DNA of 12,962 nt from Scleroderma bovista. Its lineage: Eukaryota; Basidiomycota; Agaricomycetes; Boletales; Sclerodermataceae. The stretch spans positions 1 to 12,962 of the forward strand of contig JAYMGJ010000822.1 of NCBI GenBank assembly GCA_037178675.1, in the 5' to 3' direction. Below, in pieces: positions 8,001-12,962 of this stretch. Position 1 is the stretch's first letter; every line of letters starts with the position of its first letter. The position numbers and the translations under genes are program-made. The notes below the pieces were generated by a model. That model was not told the DNA's origin and did not search any database. It saw only the letters and a list, made by a program, of their open reading frames with translations.

Positions 8001-8601
8001 ACTTGCACGCACGCACGAATGCGGCTGCGTTTATCAGAGAGATGTGCGGAGGGGTGCAAACCGGAGTGTCGACAGATGGCACGAGGCCGGGGTCAGATTG
8101 GCCAGAGAGGCTGGAGACAGGGTTACCGGACTGAACCGGAGAGGGGGTCGACGGGGGCGCTAGCAAACTTGGTGCAGGGGTCCGGAAAGTTAAACTGCTC
8201 AGTACCCAGTCAATCAACGGATTGTAGCGGGTGAGCCAGTTATGTCCAAGGACAATCGAGCATTCAGAGTCTAACGGAGTGAGGTAGAAGGTCATAGGGG
8301 TGACATCACCGGATGCGGGGAATTTCACTGATAGATCGACGGCTTGAGTAATTACAAAATTCAAGGTACCGTCAAAGAGCCGGAGTACAATCGGGGGAAC
8401 GGAGTAAGTGGAGAGAGAGTGTCCGAGGGCATATTGGGTATCTACAAAACAGTGCGTGGAACTGGAGTCCACAAGCGCACAAAGTTCTGGTAAATCGTAA
8501 GACAAAAGGAGAACATGAGGCATAAGGGAATTAGGGTCATAAAGAGCGGACGCGTTGAGGCGAGCCTCCTTGGGTGCACTTCCGGAGTCAACGCAGCTCA
8601 C
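5083..8601 (-). CDS. pol: Ty3/gypsy pol polyprotein (protease, reverse transcriptase, RNase H, integrase)
   Basis: An open frame of 1172 residues counted from a GTG at 8601; the frame is open up to 8673 and overlaps the end of gag, so it is expected to be made as a Gag-Pol -1 frameshift product. Protease: ALVDSSSTH with Asp45, where the usual D-S-G is D-S-S. Reverse transcriptase: about residues 285-530, with catalytic YLDD at 422-425 and MPFGLTNAP at 392-400. RNase H: Asp571, Glu613, Asp640 and Asp683. Integrase: zinc site His799, His806, Cys836, Cys839, then Asp869, Asp929 and Glu965 (35 residues between the last two). A GPY/F module lies at about 1093-1118. The enzymes convert element RNA to DNA and insert it. 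The polymerase, RNase H and integrase residues are intact, but the protease change and the TGA before the chromodomain make the copy probably non-autonomous. Confidence 0.95.
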   Translation of the reverse strand: MSCVDSGSAPKEARLNASALYDPNSLMPHVLLLSYDLPELCALVDSSSTHCFVDTQYALGHSLSTYSVPPIVLRLFDGTLNFVITQAVDLSVKFPASGDVTPMTFYLTPLDSECSIVLGHNWLTRYNPLIDWVLSSLTFRTPAPSLLAPPSTPSPVQSGNPVSSLSGQSDPGLVPSVDTPVCTPPHISLINAAAFVRACKLEGSTKYQLQLRPSDTAKARSSSASTPPDLDVVPLEYHDYADVFSKAKASELPPHRDYDLKIDHEEGTSPPLGTLYSLSPVELSALRTFIDENLNTGFIRPTASSHAAPVLFVKKKDGSLHLCVDFRGLNKITKKDRYPLPLISDLLDSPSRAKIYSKIDLRHAYHLVRIAPGDEWKTAFRTRYGSYEWLVMPFGLTNAPAAFQRFVNTIFADMLDVCVVVYLDDILIYSEDMESHQQHVREVLRQLRLHGLFAKPEKCEFHSDSVEYLGYRLSPDGLTMSPDKIQTISDWPEPRKVKDIQSFLGFANFYRRFIFNYSDIVVPLTRLTWKDAPWNFSEDCRRSFNALKHAFTTAPILTHFIPDTPIIVETDASDYAVAGILSITCADGGIRPVAYYSQTLTAPELNYDTHDKELLAIFEAFRNWRHYLEGSASPIDVITDHKNLEYFSTSKVLSRRQARWSEFLSQFNLVIRFRPGKLGAKPDALTRRWDVYPKEGDSGYARVNPQNLRPVFTQEQLSNSLRATYLEFPVLRAVAIMDVETLHSDILSALPSDPIAQVHLADPPDSCWSTDEAGFLRLDGRIYVPDLDDLRLRVLRYRHDHPLAGHFGQNRTLELIQREYTWPGLRTFVKDYVRSCTSCARAKTPRHRPYGLLKQLPVPEKPWNSISMDFIEQLPSSTGFTAILVVVDRLSKQAIFIPTHDTITSPELAKLFLLHVFSKHGVPAHVTSDRGTEFVSHFFRSLGKALDMRLHFTSGYHPEGDGQTERSNQTLEQYLRIYCNYQQDNWADLLPLAEFAYNNAPSATTGVSPFFANKGYHPNISVYPERDMTSARARDYAVDLESLHQYLREEMANAQLRYQGLADAKRTPAPDFKVGDQVYVKAKYFRSTRPSKKLSEKNLGPYTIIAQVGSLSFTLRLPDSMRAVHPVFHVSQLEPAIPNTIPDRMQPPPPPVEVDGEPEFEISEILDSKVDR

Positions 8602-8627
8602 CGGTTGTGCGGAGGGCTGGGAGCTGC

Positions 8628-10076
8628 TTACTCTTTTTTTGACTCGGAGTTGGCACCCGAGTTCGAGTCCGTCTTACCGGACTCAGCAGCGATGGCCGCA
8701 GCGCGAGCTTTGGCCTTTTTGGTTTTTTTGGGACAGTTGTCCGCAAAATGGCCAGTACCTCCGCAGAACATGCAGAGGTTGTTGTCCAGACGCCGTTTGC
8801 GCTCGTCTGCGGTTAGCTTCCCGTCCTTACCAAGCTTGTTGGTTAAGTCCGGTCTGGAACCGGGGGAGGACTGGTTGTTTGTCGCTTTGGACGAGCCAGA
8901 GGAGTTGGCGAAGCTGGGGGAGTTTCCAGTCTTGGATTTTTCCTGACCGGAGTTGGATGAGTTGCCCCCGGAGTTGGAGGACTTGGTTGGGGACGAGGCG
9001 GGCTGACTCTTTGTCGTTCGAGAGATCTCGTCTTTGCGCTCCCAATAGCGCACGTCAATCTCTTGACAAAGGGCCCTAAGCCCATGCAGAGTCAGGGGCT
9101 TCCCAACTCGAGCTATCTCGTCTTTTAGGCGGTCCGGGAGACCGGAGTAGAATAGGCGGCGGAGTGCGCCATCTCCGTAGTCTTGGACCTGGGAGGCTAG
9201 TCGGTTGAAGTCTACAATATACCGTGTAACGCGGTGAGCATCCTTCATCCGGAGATGCTCGAGCTGATGTTCAGCATCAGCGATGGGGTCGTGAGGTCCA
9301 AAGGTGCTCTGGAGCTCAGCGACGAAGTGGACCCAACTGTCCATCCAGTGTGGACGGTCAGCCGGATCACCGGAGTTGAGGAGGTCCGGTTCGAACCACT
9401 CTAGCGTCATTCCTTTTAGGTATGACTGGGCGAAAGTTACCTTTGCCCTATCAAGGCGGAACGCCTTGGCTCGATCCTGGAAACATAGCTCACACTGGAC
9501 CAGGAAGGTCCTGAGCTTTTTGGGATCCGTGCCGTCGAAGGTATCCGGTTCACGGACTTTGGCACGGGAGGACGATGAGTCGTTGGTCCAGCAAGAGGAG
9601 CGGGAGAGGCGGTTGACGGCGATAGCTAGGTTTTGGAATACAGCTAGACTAGGGTCTAGCTCATCCGTGGCATCGACGAAGTCGTCGTCGTCATCGTCGT
9701 CATTGTTATCGCCATCTCCGGGGTCGTCCGGATCAGCTCCAGGTCCGTCCTCGGGGCCAAACCACTGGTGACGGGCAGGTTCGCGACGGTCCAGAGTGGG
9801 GTCGCGATGGTAGGGGAATCGATCACCAGAAACGGATTCATGGTGACCAAAGTCCACAGAACCACGAAGGCTCTGGGACGCAGCATCTCGACGCGGAGTC
9901 AAAGACGCTGTGGGGTTTCGAGCTGTAAAGCTCCGGAATTGGCTAACTGAAGCCGGAGGTTGCCTGTGGTTAGACAGGGCTTGATGAGCAGCAGAGAGGT
10001 GGAGGTCGTCGACTGCACCTGCTTCTTCAGCAAGTGCTGCAGCGGTACGAGCACGAGAGCGCGTAGTCATAGTCAT
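8628..10076 (-). CDS. gag: Ty3/gypsy Gag structural protein (482 aa)
   Basis: Starts at ATG 10076-10074, 58 bases after the primer-binding site, and ends with TAA at 8630-8628. The N-terminal 115 residues are low-complexity. An acidic run of Asp follows (about 118-137), then the capsid-like retrotransposon Gag region at about 180-350 with LRTFLVQCELCF, the LEWFEP segment and FVAELQSTFGPHD. A Ser/Asn/Gly-rich linker (355-410) leads to one CCHC zinc knuckle, C-x2-C-x4-H-x4-C, at Cys435, Cys438, His443 and Cys448, followed by a basic tail. Such proteins form the cytoplasmic virus-like particle and bind element RNA. The last codons before the stop contain the A7 slippery run. No internal stop or frameshift is seen, so Gag appears intact. 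Confidence 0.95.
   Translation of the reverse strand: MTMTTRSRARTAAALAEEAGAVDDLHLSAAHQALSNHRQPPASVSQFRSFTARNPTASLTPRRDAASQSLRGSVDFGHHESVSGDRFPYHRDPTLDRREPARHQWFGPEDGPGADPDDPGDGDNNDDDDDDDFVDATDELDPSLAVFQNLAIAVNRLSRSSCWTNDSSSSRAKVREPDTFDGTDPKKLRTFLVQCELCFQDRAKAFRLDRAKVTFAQSYLKGMTLEWFEPDLLNSGDPADRPHWMDSWVHFVAELQSTFGPHDPIADAEHQLEHLRMKDAHRVTRYIVDFNRLASQVQDYGDGALRRLFYSGLPDRLKDEIARVGKPLTLHGLRALCQEIDVRYWERKDEISRTTKSQPASSPTKSSNSGGNSSNSGQEKSKTGNSPSFANSSGSSKATNNQSSPGSRPDLTNKLGKDGKLTADERKRRLDNNLCMFCGGTGHFADNCPKKTKKAKARAAAIAAESGKTDSNSGANSESKKE
8634..8640 (-). promoter_or_regulatory. Programmed -1 frameshift site between gag and pol (A AAA AAA)
   Basis: On the sense strand the end of gag reads GAG TCA AAA AAA GAG TAA. 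The heptamer A-AAA-AAA has the X-XXY-YYZ phasing in the gag frame. Slipping back one base there bypasses the gag stop and enters the pol frame, which is open from 8673. Pol lacks any good ATG nearby. Transcriptional slippage on the seven As is an alternative way to reach the same frame. Confidence 0.75.
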
Positions 10077-10133
10077 AAGAAATAGAAGCTAGTTTGCGTA
10101 CGGGGTATGGAACAGTGAACCCACACAAGTGTG

Positions 10134-10143
10134 AGTCTGAAAT
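10134..10143 (-). other. Primer-binding site, complementary to the transcript's own 5' end
   Basis: ATTTCAGACT on the minus strand starts two bases (GT) after the end of the 5' LTR. It is an exact 10-base complement of AGTCTGAAAT in R (10371-10362). A TGG-type tRNA site is absent at this position. Self-priming with the mRNA 5' end is known for the Tf1/sushi group of chromoviruses. Confidence 0.65.
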
Positions 10144-10361
10144 ACTGTCAAGTCCGGGTCTACTCCGGTAGGGGGTCCGGTCAAGTCCGGACGAGCACAG
10201 ACGAAGGAAGAGGGCAGAGGGCTGGACGAGAGATTAGTCCGGCCGGAGTTGGTGACCGCTTGGATTCAACGACAAGGACGACATGTGTTGATCCCTTGCG
10301 TAGGTTCCGGTCAAGGTGATAGAGACGGAGACAGGCAGAGACTGGAGTAGTAACTAAGTTG

Positions 10362-10404
10362 ATTTCAGACTAAGGAGTACAGGATAATCTACAGAGTACT
10401 TATA
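10362..10404 (-). promoter_or_regulatory. Core promoter of copy B: TATA box, start site and primer sequence
   Basis: Minus-strand TATAAGT at 10404-10398, then the inferred start A at 10371 beginning AGTCTGAAAT. The start is inferred from complementarity to the primer-binding site; the TATA box lying 33 bases upstream was not used to choose it and so supports it independently. It should drive the Gag/Gag-Pol transcript. Confidence 0.65.
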
Positions 10405-10486
10405 CTAAGTGCAAACTAGGGACAAGTATATACGGTGACAAGTAAACAATCTAATAGCGGACAAGGGACAACCGGAGAAAGTACTA

Positions 10487-10548
10487 GGTCAGGTCCGATG
10501 AAAATAAAGTCAGGTCCGGGTAAAATAAATCAGGTCCGGTGAAAATAA
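10487..10548 (-). repeat. Triple 20-21 bp tandem repeat in U3 of LTR C
   Basis: Units at 10487-10507, 10508-10528 and 10529-10548, the same as in the other two LTRs. In this copy, the one driving gag-pol, the array lies about 116-177 bp upstream of the inferred start. Confidence 0.7.
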
Positions 10549-10774
10549 CACAAGGCAGGAGATATAACAAGTACACGGAGAACTCACGACCAAGCAGGGT
10601 TGACGGCGAGGTGTGGTAACGAACGAATAGAGCATAGACCAAGGGTCGTGCTTAACGGAAGGTTATCTGCGTGAGCGCGACCGGAGTAACTGGTGGGCGA
10701 CCGGAGTTGAGCTGTAAAGCTGCGAAGTGACCGGAGTGACCGGATAGGACCCGGAGTTGGACATGGTCGTAACA

Positions 10775-10779
10775 GAGTG
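10775..10779. other. Right target-site duplication of copy B (GAGTG)
   Basis: GAGTG directly after the LTR end CA at 10774, identical to 2967-2971. Confidence 0.9.
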
Positions 10780-11199
10780 GTGGTCTTCCTTTGCGTTTCT
10801 GGTATTTAATCTCCTCAGGGGGATGTGCTGCACGCCTTCAGGCAGGATGCAGGAGGGAAGGGAAGGGCTTCTGATGGGGATGATATGCGACTGGTGATGG
10901 TATTGACTCCTCTTCAGCCTACCACAGTGGTTAGGAAGAGTCCTGGGATTGAAGAGCAATGATAGATTGGCAACAGGGGGGTAATAGCAGTGATGGAGCA
11001 ACAGGGAAGCAAGGGGACAGTTCCTGCTTCAATAATGGGATGGACAGTGATGAGATAGAGTGGACAGTAATGCTAGACTGCACTTCAGCCTAGAGAAATG
11101 ATCAGATACAAGATATATCTGATAAACAGCGATATAGGAGCTTTAGGCCAGCACTGAGTGACCTACAAGTCCAAAGACAAAGATAGAGCTTATAGACAG
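10780..11199. other. Target-site flank, no supported gene
   Basis: Continuation of the sequence interrupted by copy B. In the frame of 1028-2971, a TAA comes at 10807-10809, followed by an open stretch of about 50 codons to TGA near 10960, which may be a decayed remainder of that frame. A perfect 8-bp inverted repeat with a 7-base loop lies at 11101-11123 (ATCAGATA...TATCTGAT). No RNA gene or convincing CDS was found. Confidence 0.4.
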
Positions 11200-11222
11200 A
11201 GAGGGAGAGTGAATGTGGTCGC

Positions 11223-11228
11223 TTTATT
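11223..11228 (-). terminator. AATAAA poly(A) signal in the LTR-like fragment
   Basis: AATAAA on the minus strand in the context TCAATAAAGC, downstream of the TATA box at 11277-11270 and the hairpin at 11252-11266. Confidence 0.4.
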
Positions 11229-11269
11229 GAGAGGGAAGCAGACACTTCCTTGCAGCCTTTGGCTGCTGG

Positions 11270-11277
11270 TTTATATA
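11270..11277 (-). promoter_or_regulatory. TATA box in the LTR-like fragment
   Basis: TATATAAA on the minus strand. About 10 bases downstream is the perfect hairpin 11252-11266 with 6-bp arms (GCAGCC / GGCTGC) and a 3-base loop. Confidence 0.45.
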
Positions 11278-11317
11278 CAGGAGGGGCTGTGGCCCTGTAA
11301 GCACAAATGACTAAGTG

Positions 11318-11361
11318 CTTGGTAAGAGATTGGTAAGAAATTGGTAAGCGATTGATAAGCA
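11318..11361. repeat. Four tandem 11-bp units (ATTGGTAAGNN)
   Basis: Units at 11318-11328, 11329-11339, 11340-11350 and 11351-11361, the last with GATAAG in place of GGTAAG. Two further units occur at 11621-11642. They lie just upstream (minus sense) of the TATA box at 11277. The 11-bp period is close to one helical turn. Confidence 0.7.
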
Positions 11362-11373
11362 GTGTAATCAGGC

Positions 11374-11730
11374 TGAGTCATTGATGGGGAGAGCCTGAAC
11401 AAGCTGCTGAGCCAAGGGAAAGAGCAAAAACATAGGTAAAAAGGGGTGTATAACCAAGAATATGGAAAAATCATTGCATGGGGCCCAAAAGAGAAGGGGG
11501 GAAAGCAGGGGATGAGTAGATCGAAGCTAAATGAGCATATGCGATGACATAATGCATATGAATCATAGGGGCATGAGTCATGAATTGATAAGCAGCATGA
11601 TAAGCATGATTTGAAGGATGATTGGTAAGTGATTGGTAAGGGGAGTAATGGGGATTAGTAATGCCAAGAGGGGATGAATAATGCGCAGCAGAGTGAGTCA
11701 GAGTGAGCCAGAGTGACTCTGTGTGACTCA
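11374..11730. promoter_or_regulatory. Cluster of four TGA(G/C)TCA bZIP-type sites
   Basis: TGAGTCA at 11374-11380, 11574-11580 and 11694-11700, and TGACTCA at 11724-11730. This heptamer is the binding core of Gcn4/Cpc1 and AP-1 family bZIP factors. GATAAG cores, as bound by GATA factors, occur nearby at 11354, 11587 and 11599. All lie upstream of TATATAAA in minus-strand sense. Confidence 0.45.
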
Positions 11731-12076
11731 GACAGAAGGGAAGCACAACCTGTGATTGATTGAACTTTAGATCTGGAGATGAGCTTCTGAAGCAGTGCCA
11801 CTGATGGGAGTGGCTGGGGGATAATAAAAGAATTGATCCGACCAGAAGAGCAGTGTCAGGGGGCCTGGAATGACAAGTAGAGTCACAGCTGGTCACAGAG
11901 TGTCACAAATCCCTTGGATTGAGCTTCTGTAGAGCAAAAATGCGAAATTTGGTGCTCCCGAAGTGCAGCCTTCCCTTGAGCAGTAAGGGGAAGGTTCTGT
12001 ACTCTATTAGGGCTCCTAAGAAGGGTTCTAGAGCACTGTTTCATTTGTGTTTGTTGCGGGATAGCAGGGAAGAGAA

Positions 12077-12538
12077 TCACAAGTAGTGGATTCGACGTGT
12101 CCAGGGAAGCGAGATGAATGATAGAGGGAGATGGATGTGACAGGACTCTGGGATGAAAGGACCATATGCAGAGGACTCAGGAGACACAGAGACGACCAGG
12201 TATGAATTTTCAAGTCTAACAATAGACTTGAGACGACCAAAGTATGTGTGCGATGCAGGACTGACGAGGAGAACACGCTGACCGAGAACAAGAGGTACTG
12301 GGGGAGCAGGCTGGGAAGATATGTACCAGACAGTACACAGGAGCTCAGGAAGAGGCTGTCCCAAGAGCAGGATGTAGTTGAGGTCTGCTGCAATAGCGGA
12401 GAAACATTCCAGAGAAAATGCAGACTCCATAGTGAGTGATGAAGTGGGTGTCTGGATTGCGGGTGGAATATCTCCGTGGGAAATGAACAGATTTACGTCG
12501 GAACTTGACAGGCAGATAGACCATGGTCTAGGCTCCAT
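12077..12538 (-). CDS. Hypothetical 153-residue reading frame
   Basis: ATG at 12538-12536, stop TGA at 12079-12077. The product is moderately hydrophobic and I do not recognise it. The middle part (VLGQRVLLVSPASH, then YFGRLKSIVRLENSYLVV) looks like beta strands and faintly resembles small SH3/KOW-like barrels, which is only an impression. The C-terminal third is rich in Ser, Pro and His. There is no clear promoter, intron or neighbour that would explain it. It precedes the LTR-like fragment in the same orientation, so it might be an internal frame of that element, or chance. Confidence 0.3.
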   Translation of the reverse strand: MEPRPWSICLSSSDVNLFISHGDIPPAIQTPTSSLTMESAFSLECFSAIAADLNYILLLGQPLPELLCTVWYISSQPAPPVPLVLGQRVLLVSPASHTYFGRLKSIVRLENSYLVVSVSPESSAYGPFIPESCHIHLPLSFISLPWTRRIHYL

Positions 12539-12962
12539 GATGGTATAGTCACATGATTGATAGCTTCAAAAATGGCAGAGCTATTCAAAATATCGGAATG
12601 CCAGCACTGGGTGCCTAAATTTGACATTTGGGCGCTAAAAATGATTCTTCTTTTTCTCCTTCGTTTCTCCTTCATTTCTTCTGCTTCTTTGGTTGTTCTG
12701 GTATGGGAGTTGGACTGCAGTAGGTTGCATTCCTCTCTCATACTGAAATGATCATCAATCCTTGGATTCTTCTGCTTCTTGGCAGTTCTTGTGCGAGGGA
12801 TGACTGCCAGACGATGGCATTCATCTCTTGCTCCAGGATAGTCATTCTTGTGCGATAGATGGCTATGACAAGCTTGTATTCATTCTTTGCATAAGGATAG
12901 TCTTGACTTTGCGTGATATGGATAGCGAGGGCTGTCTGTATCCCTCAAGTTGGGACAATCTT
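12539..12962. other. No supported gene; degenerate short repeats
   Basis: From about 12755 on there are diverged direct repeats of roughly 60 bp, visible as TTCTTGTGCGA at 12785 and 12845 and as recurring CAT-TCAT and AGGATAGTC segments (12835 and 12894). On the minus strand a Lys/Arg-rich frame (ATG at 12741, stop near 12493, open further upstream) follows the repeats but shows no known motif. An old transposon remnant is possible. Confidence 0.35.

Larger units (their letters stand above)
2972..10774 (-). mobile_element. Complete Ty3/gypsy chromovirus, copy B (7803 bp)
   Basis: A full-length LTR retrotransposon on the minus strand, bounded by TG...CA LTRs of 641 bp (3', 2972) and 629 bp (5', 10146) and by the duplication GAGTG. 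In element order it holds the primer-binding site, gag, pol with protease, reverse transcriptase, RNase H and integrase, a chromodomain, an antisense Zn2Cys6 gene and the polypurine tract. Order and chromodomain place it among the chromoviruses. The two LTRs differ by 8 transitions plus a 12-bp length change in a GGAGAC microsatellite, so the insertion is fairly young but not new. It lies inside the reading frame 1028-2971. Confidence 0.95.
10146..10774 (-). repeat. 5' LTR of copy B (629 bp)
   Basis: Plus-strand ends are TGTCAAGTCC and GGTCGTAACA. U3 is 10774-10372 and R-U5 10371-10146 on the minus strand. It lacks two GGAGAC units present in the 3' LTR. Fifteen CCGG tetranucleotides occur in 629 bp by hand count, against about 2-3 expected by chance. 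Confidence 0.95.
11200..11900 (-). mobile_element. Probable LTR fragment of a second, unrelated retroelement (boundaries unknown)
   Basis: On the minus strand this region has the makeup of an LTR: a long upstream part with clustered activator-like sites, TATATAAA at 11277-11270, a GCAGCC-AAA-GGCTGC hairpin where transcripts would start, and AATAAA at 11228-11223 about 45 bases downstream. A promoter directly followed by a poly(A) signal is characteristic of LTRs. TG...CA ends, a target duplication, a primer site and a second copy could not be found, so limits and family are open. It shares no sequence with the gypsy LTRs. A short host gene promoter is the main alternative. Confidence 0.45.

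Noticed and set aside
10105..10145. A tRNA-type primer-binding site
   Set aside because: The only TGG-containing stretch (TGGGTTCACTG, minus) lies some 20 bases inside the LTR border. The adjacent self-complementary decamer fits better.
2972..10774. Repeat-induced point mutation (RIP) of copy B
   Set aside because: Classic RIP changes CpA to TpA massively. The changes seen are few and sit at CpG.
10663..11001. 112-codon minus frame running from the flank into LTR C
   Set aside because: It crosses the insertion boundary and has no motif, so it is an accidental fusion.
1..12962. CRISPR arrays, tRNA or rRNA genes, bacterial operons or ribosome-binding sites
   Set aside because: None were seen. 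The regular repeats present are LTRs, protein repeats or promoter arrays.

Overview
This window looks like repeat-rich chromosomal DNA of a filamentous fungus, most likely a basidiomycete (Agaricomycetes-type). The reasons are chromodomain-bearing Ty3/gypsy retrotransposons, a 47-bp GT-AG intron, a fungal-type Zn2Cys6 cluster and no bacterial gene organisation. No host housekeeping gene, rRNA or tRNA was recognised.

Layout. (1) 1-1029: the right end of a plus-oriented Ty3/gypsy copy (copy A), comprising the 5' part of an accessory gene on the opposite strand, a polypurine tract and a 3' LTR (388-1029). (2) 1030-2971: a repeat-rich, acidic/polar reading frame of unknown function. It has one in-frame TGA, starts at the edge of LTR A and is cut at 2971 by the next element. 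(3) 2972-10774: one complete minus-oriented Ty3/gypsy chromovirus (copy B, 7803 bp), flanked by the 5-bp target duplication GAGTG (2967-2971 and 10775-10779). In its own direction it has a 5' LTR (10146-10774), a putative self-priming primer-binding site (10134-10143), gag (8628-10076), a -1 frameshift signal (8634-8640), pol (5083-8601), a chromodomain separated from pol by a TGA (4918-5082), then an accessory gene in antisense (3778-4778, two exons), a polypurine tract and a 3' LTR (2972-3612). (4) 10775-12962: target-site flank, then what looks like the promoter and poly(A) part of a different, minus-oriented LTR element (about 11200-11900), then poorly resolved sequence with one 153-codon frame.

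How the parts work together. Gag and Gag-Pol should come from one LTR-driven minus-strand transcript. The A7 slippery site falls just before the gag stop and pol is in the -1 frame. The first ten bases of the inferred transcript (AGTCTGAAAT) are complementary to the site two bases inside the 5' LTR, and a TATA box sits at -33, as expected for Tf1/sushi-type self-priming. The antisense gene has its own TATA box and encodes a charged, coiled-coil-like protein with a Zn2Cys6 binuclear cluster. It is the most interesting item here: copies A and B conserve its start, promoter spacing and frame, and silent changes outnumber amino-acid changes. Copy B is probably inactive. Its protease motif reads D-S-S instead of D-S-G, and a TGA precedes the chromodomain. 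Both lesions, and most LTR differences, are transitions at CpG, as expected for a methylated and silenced element.
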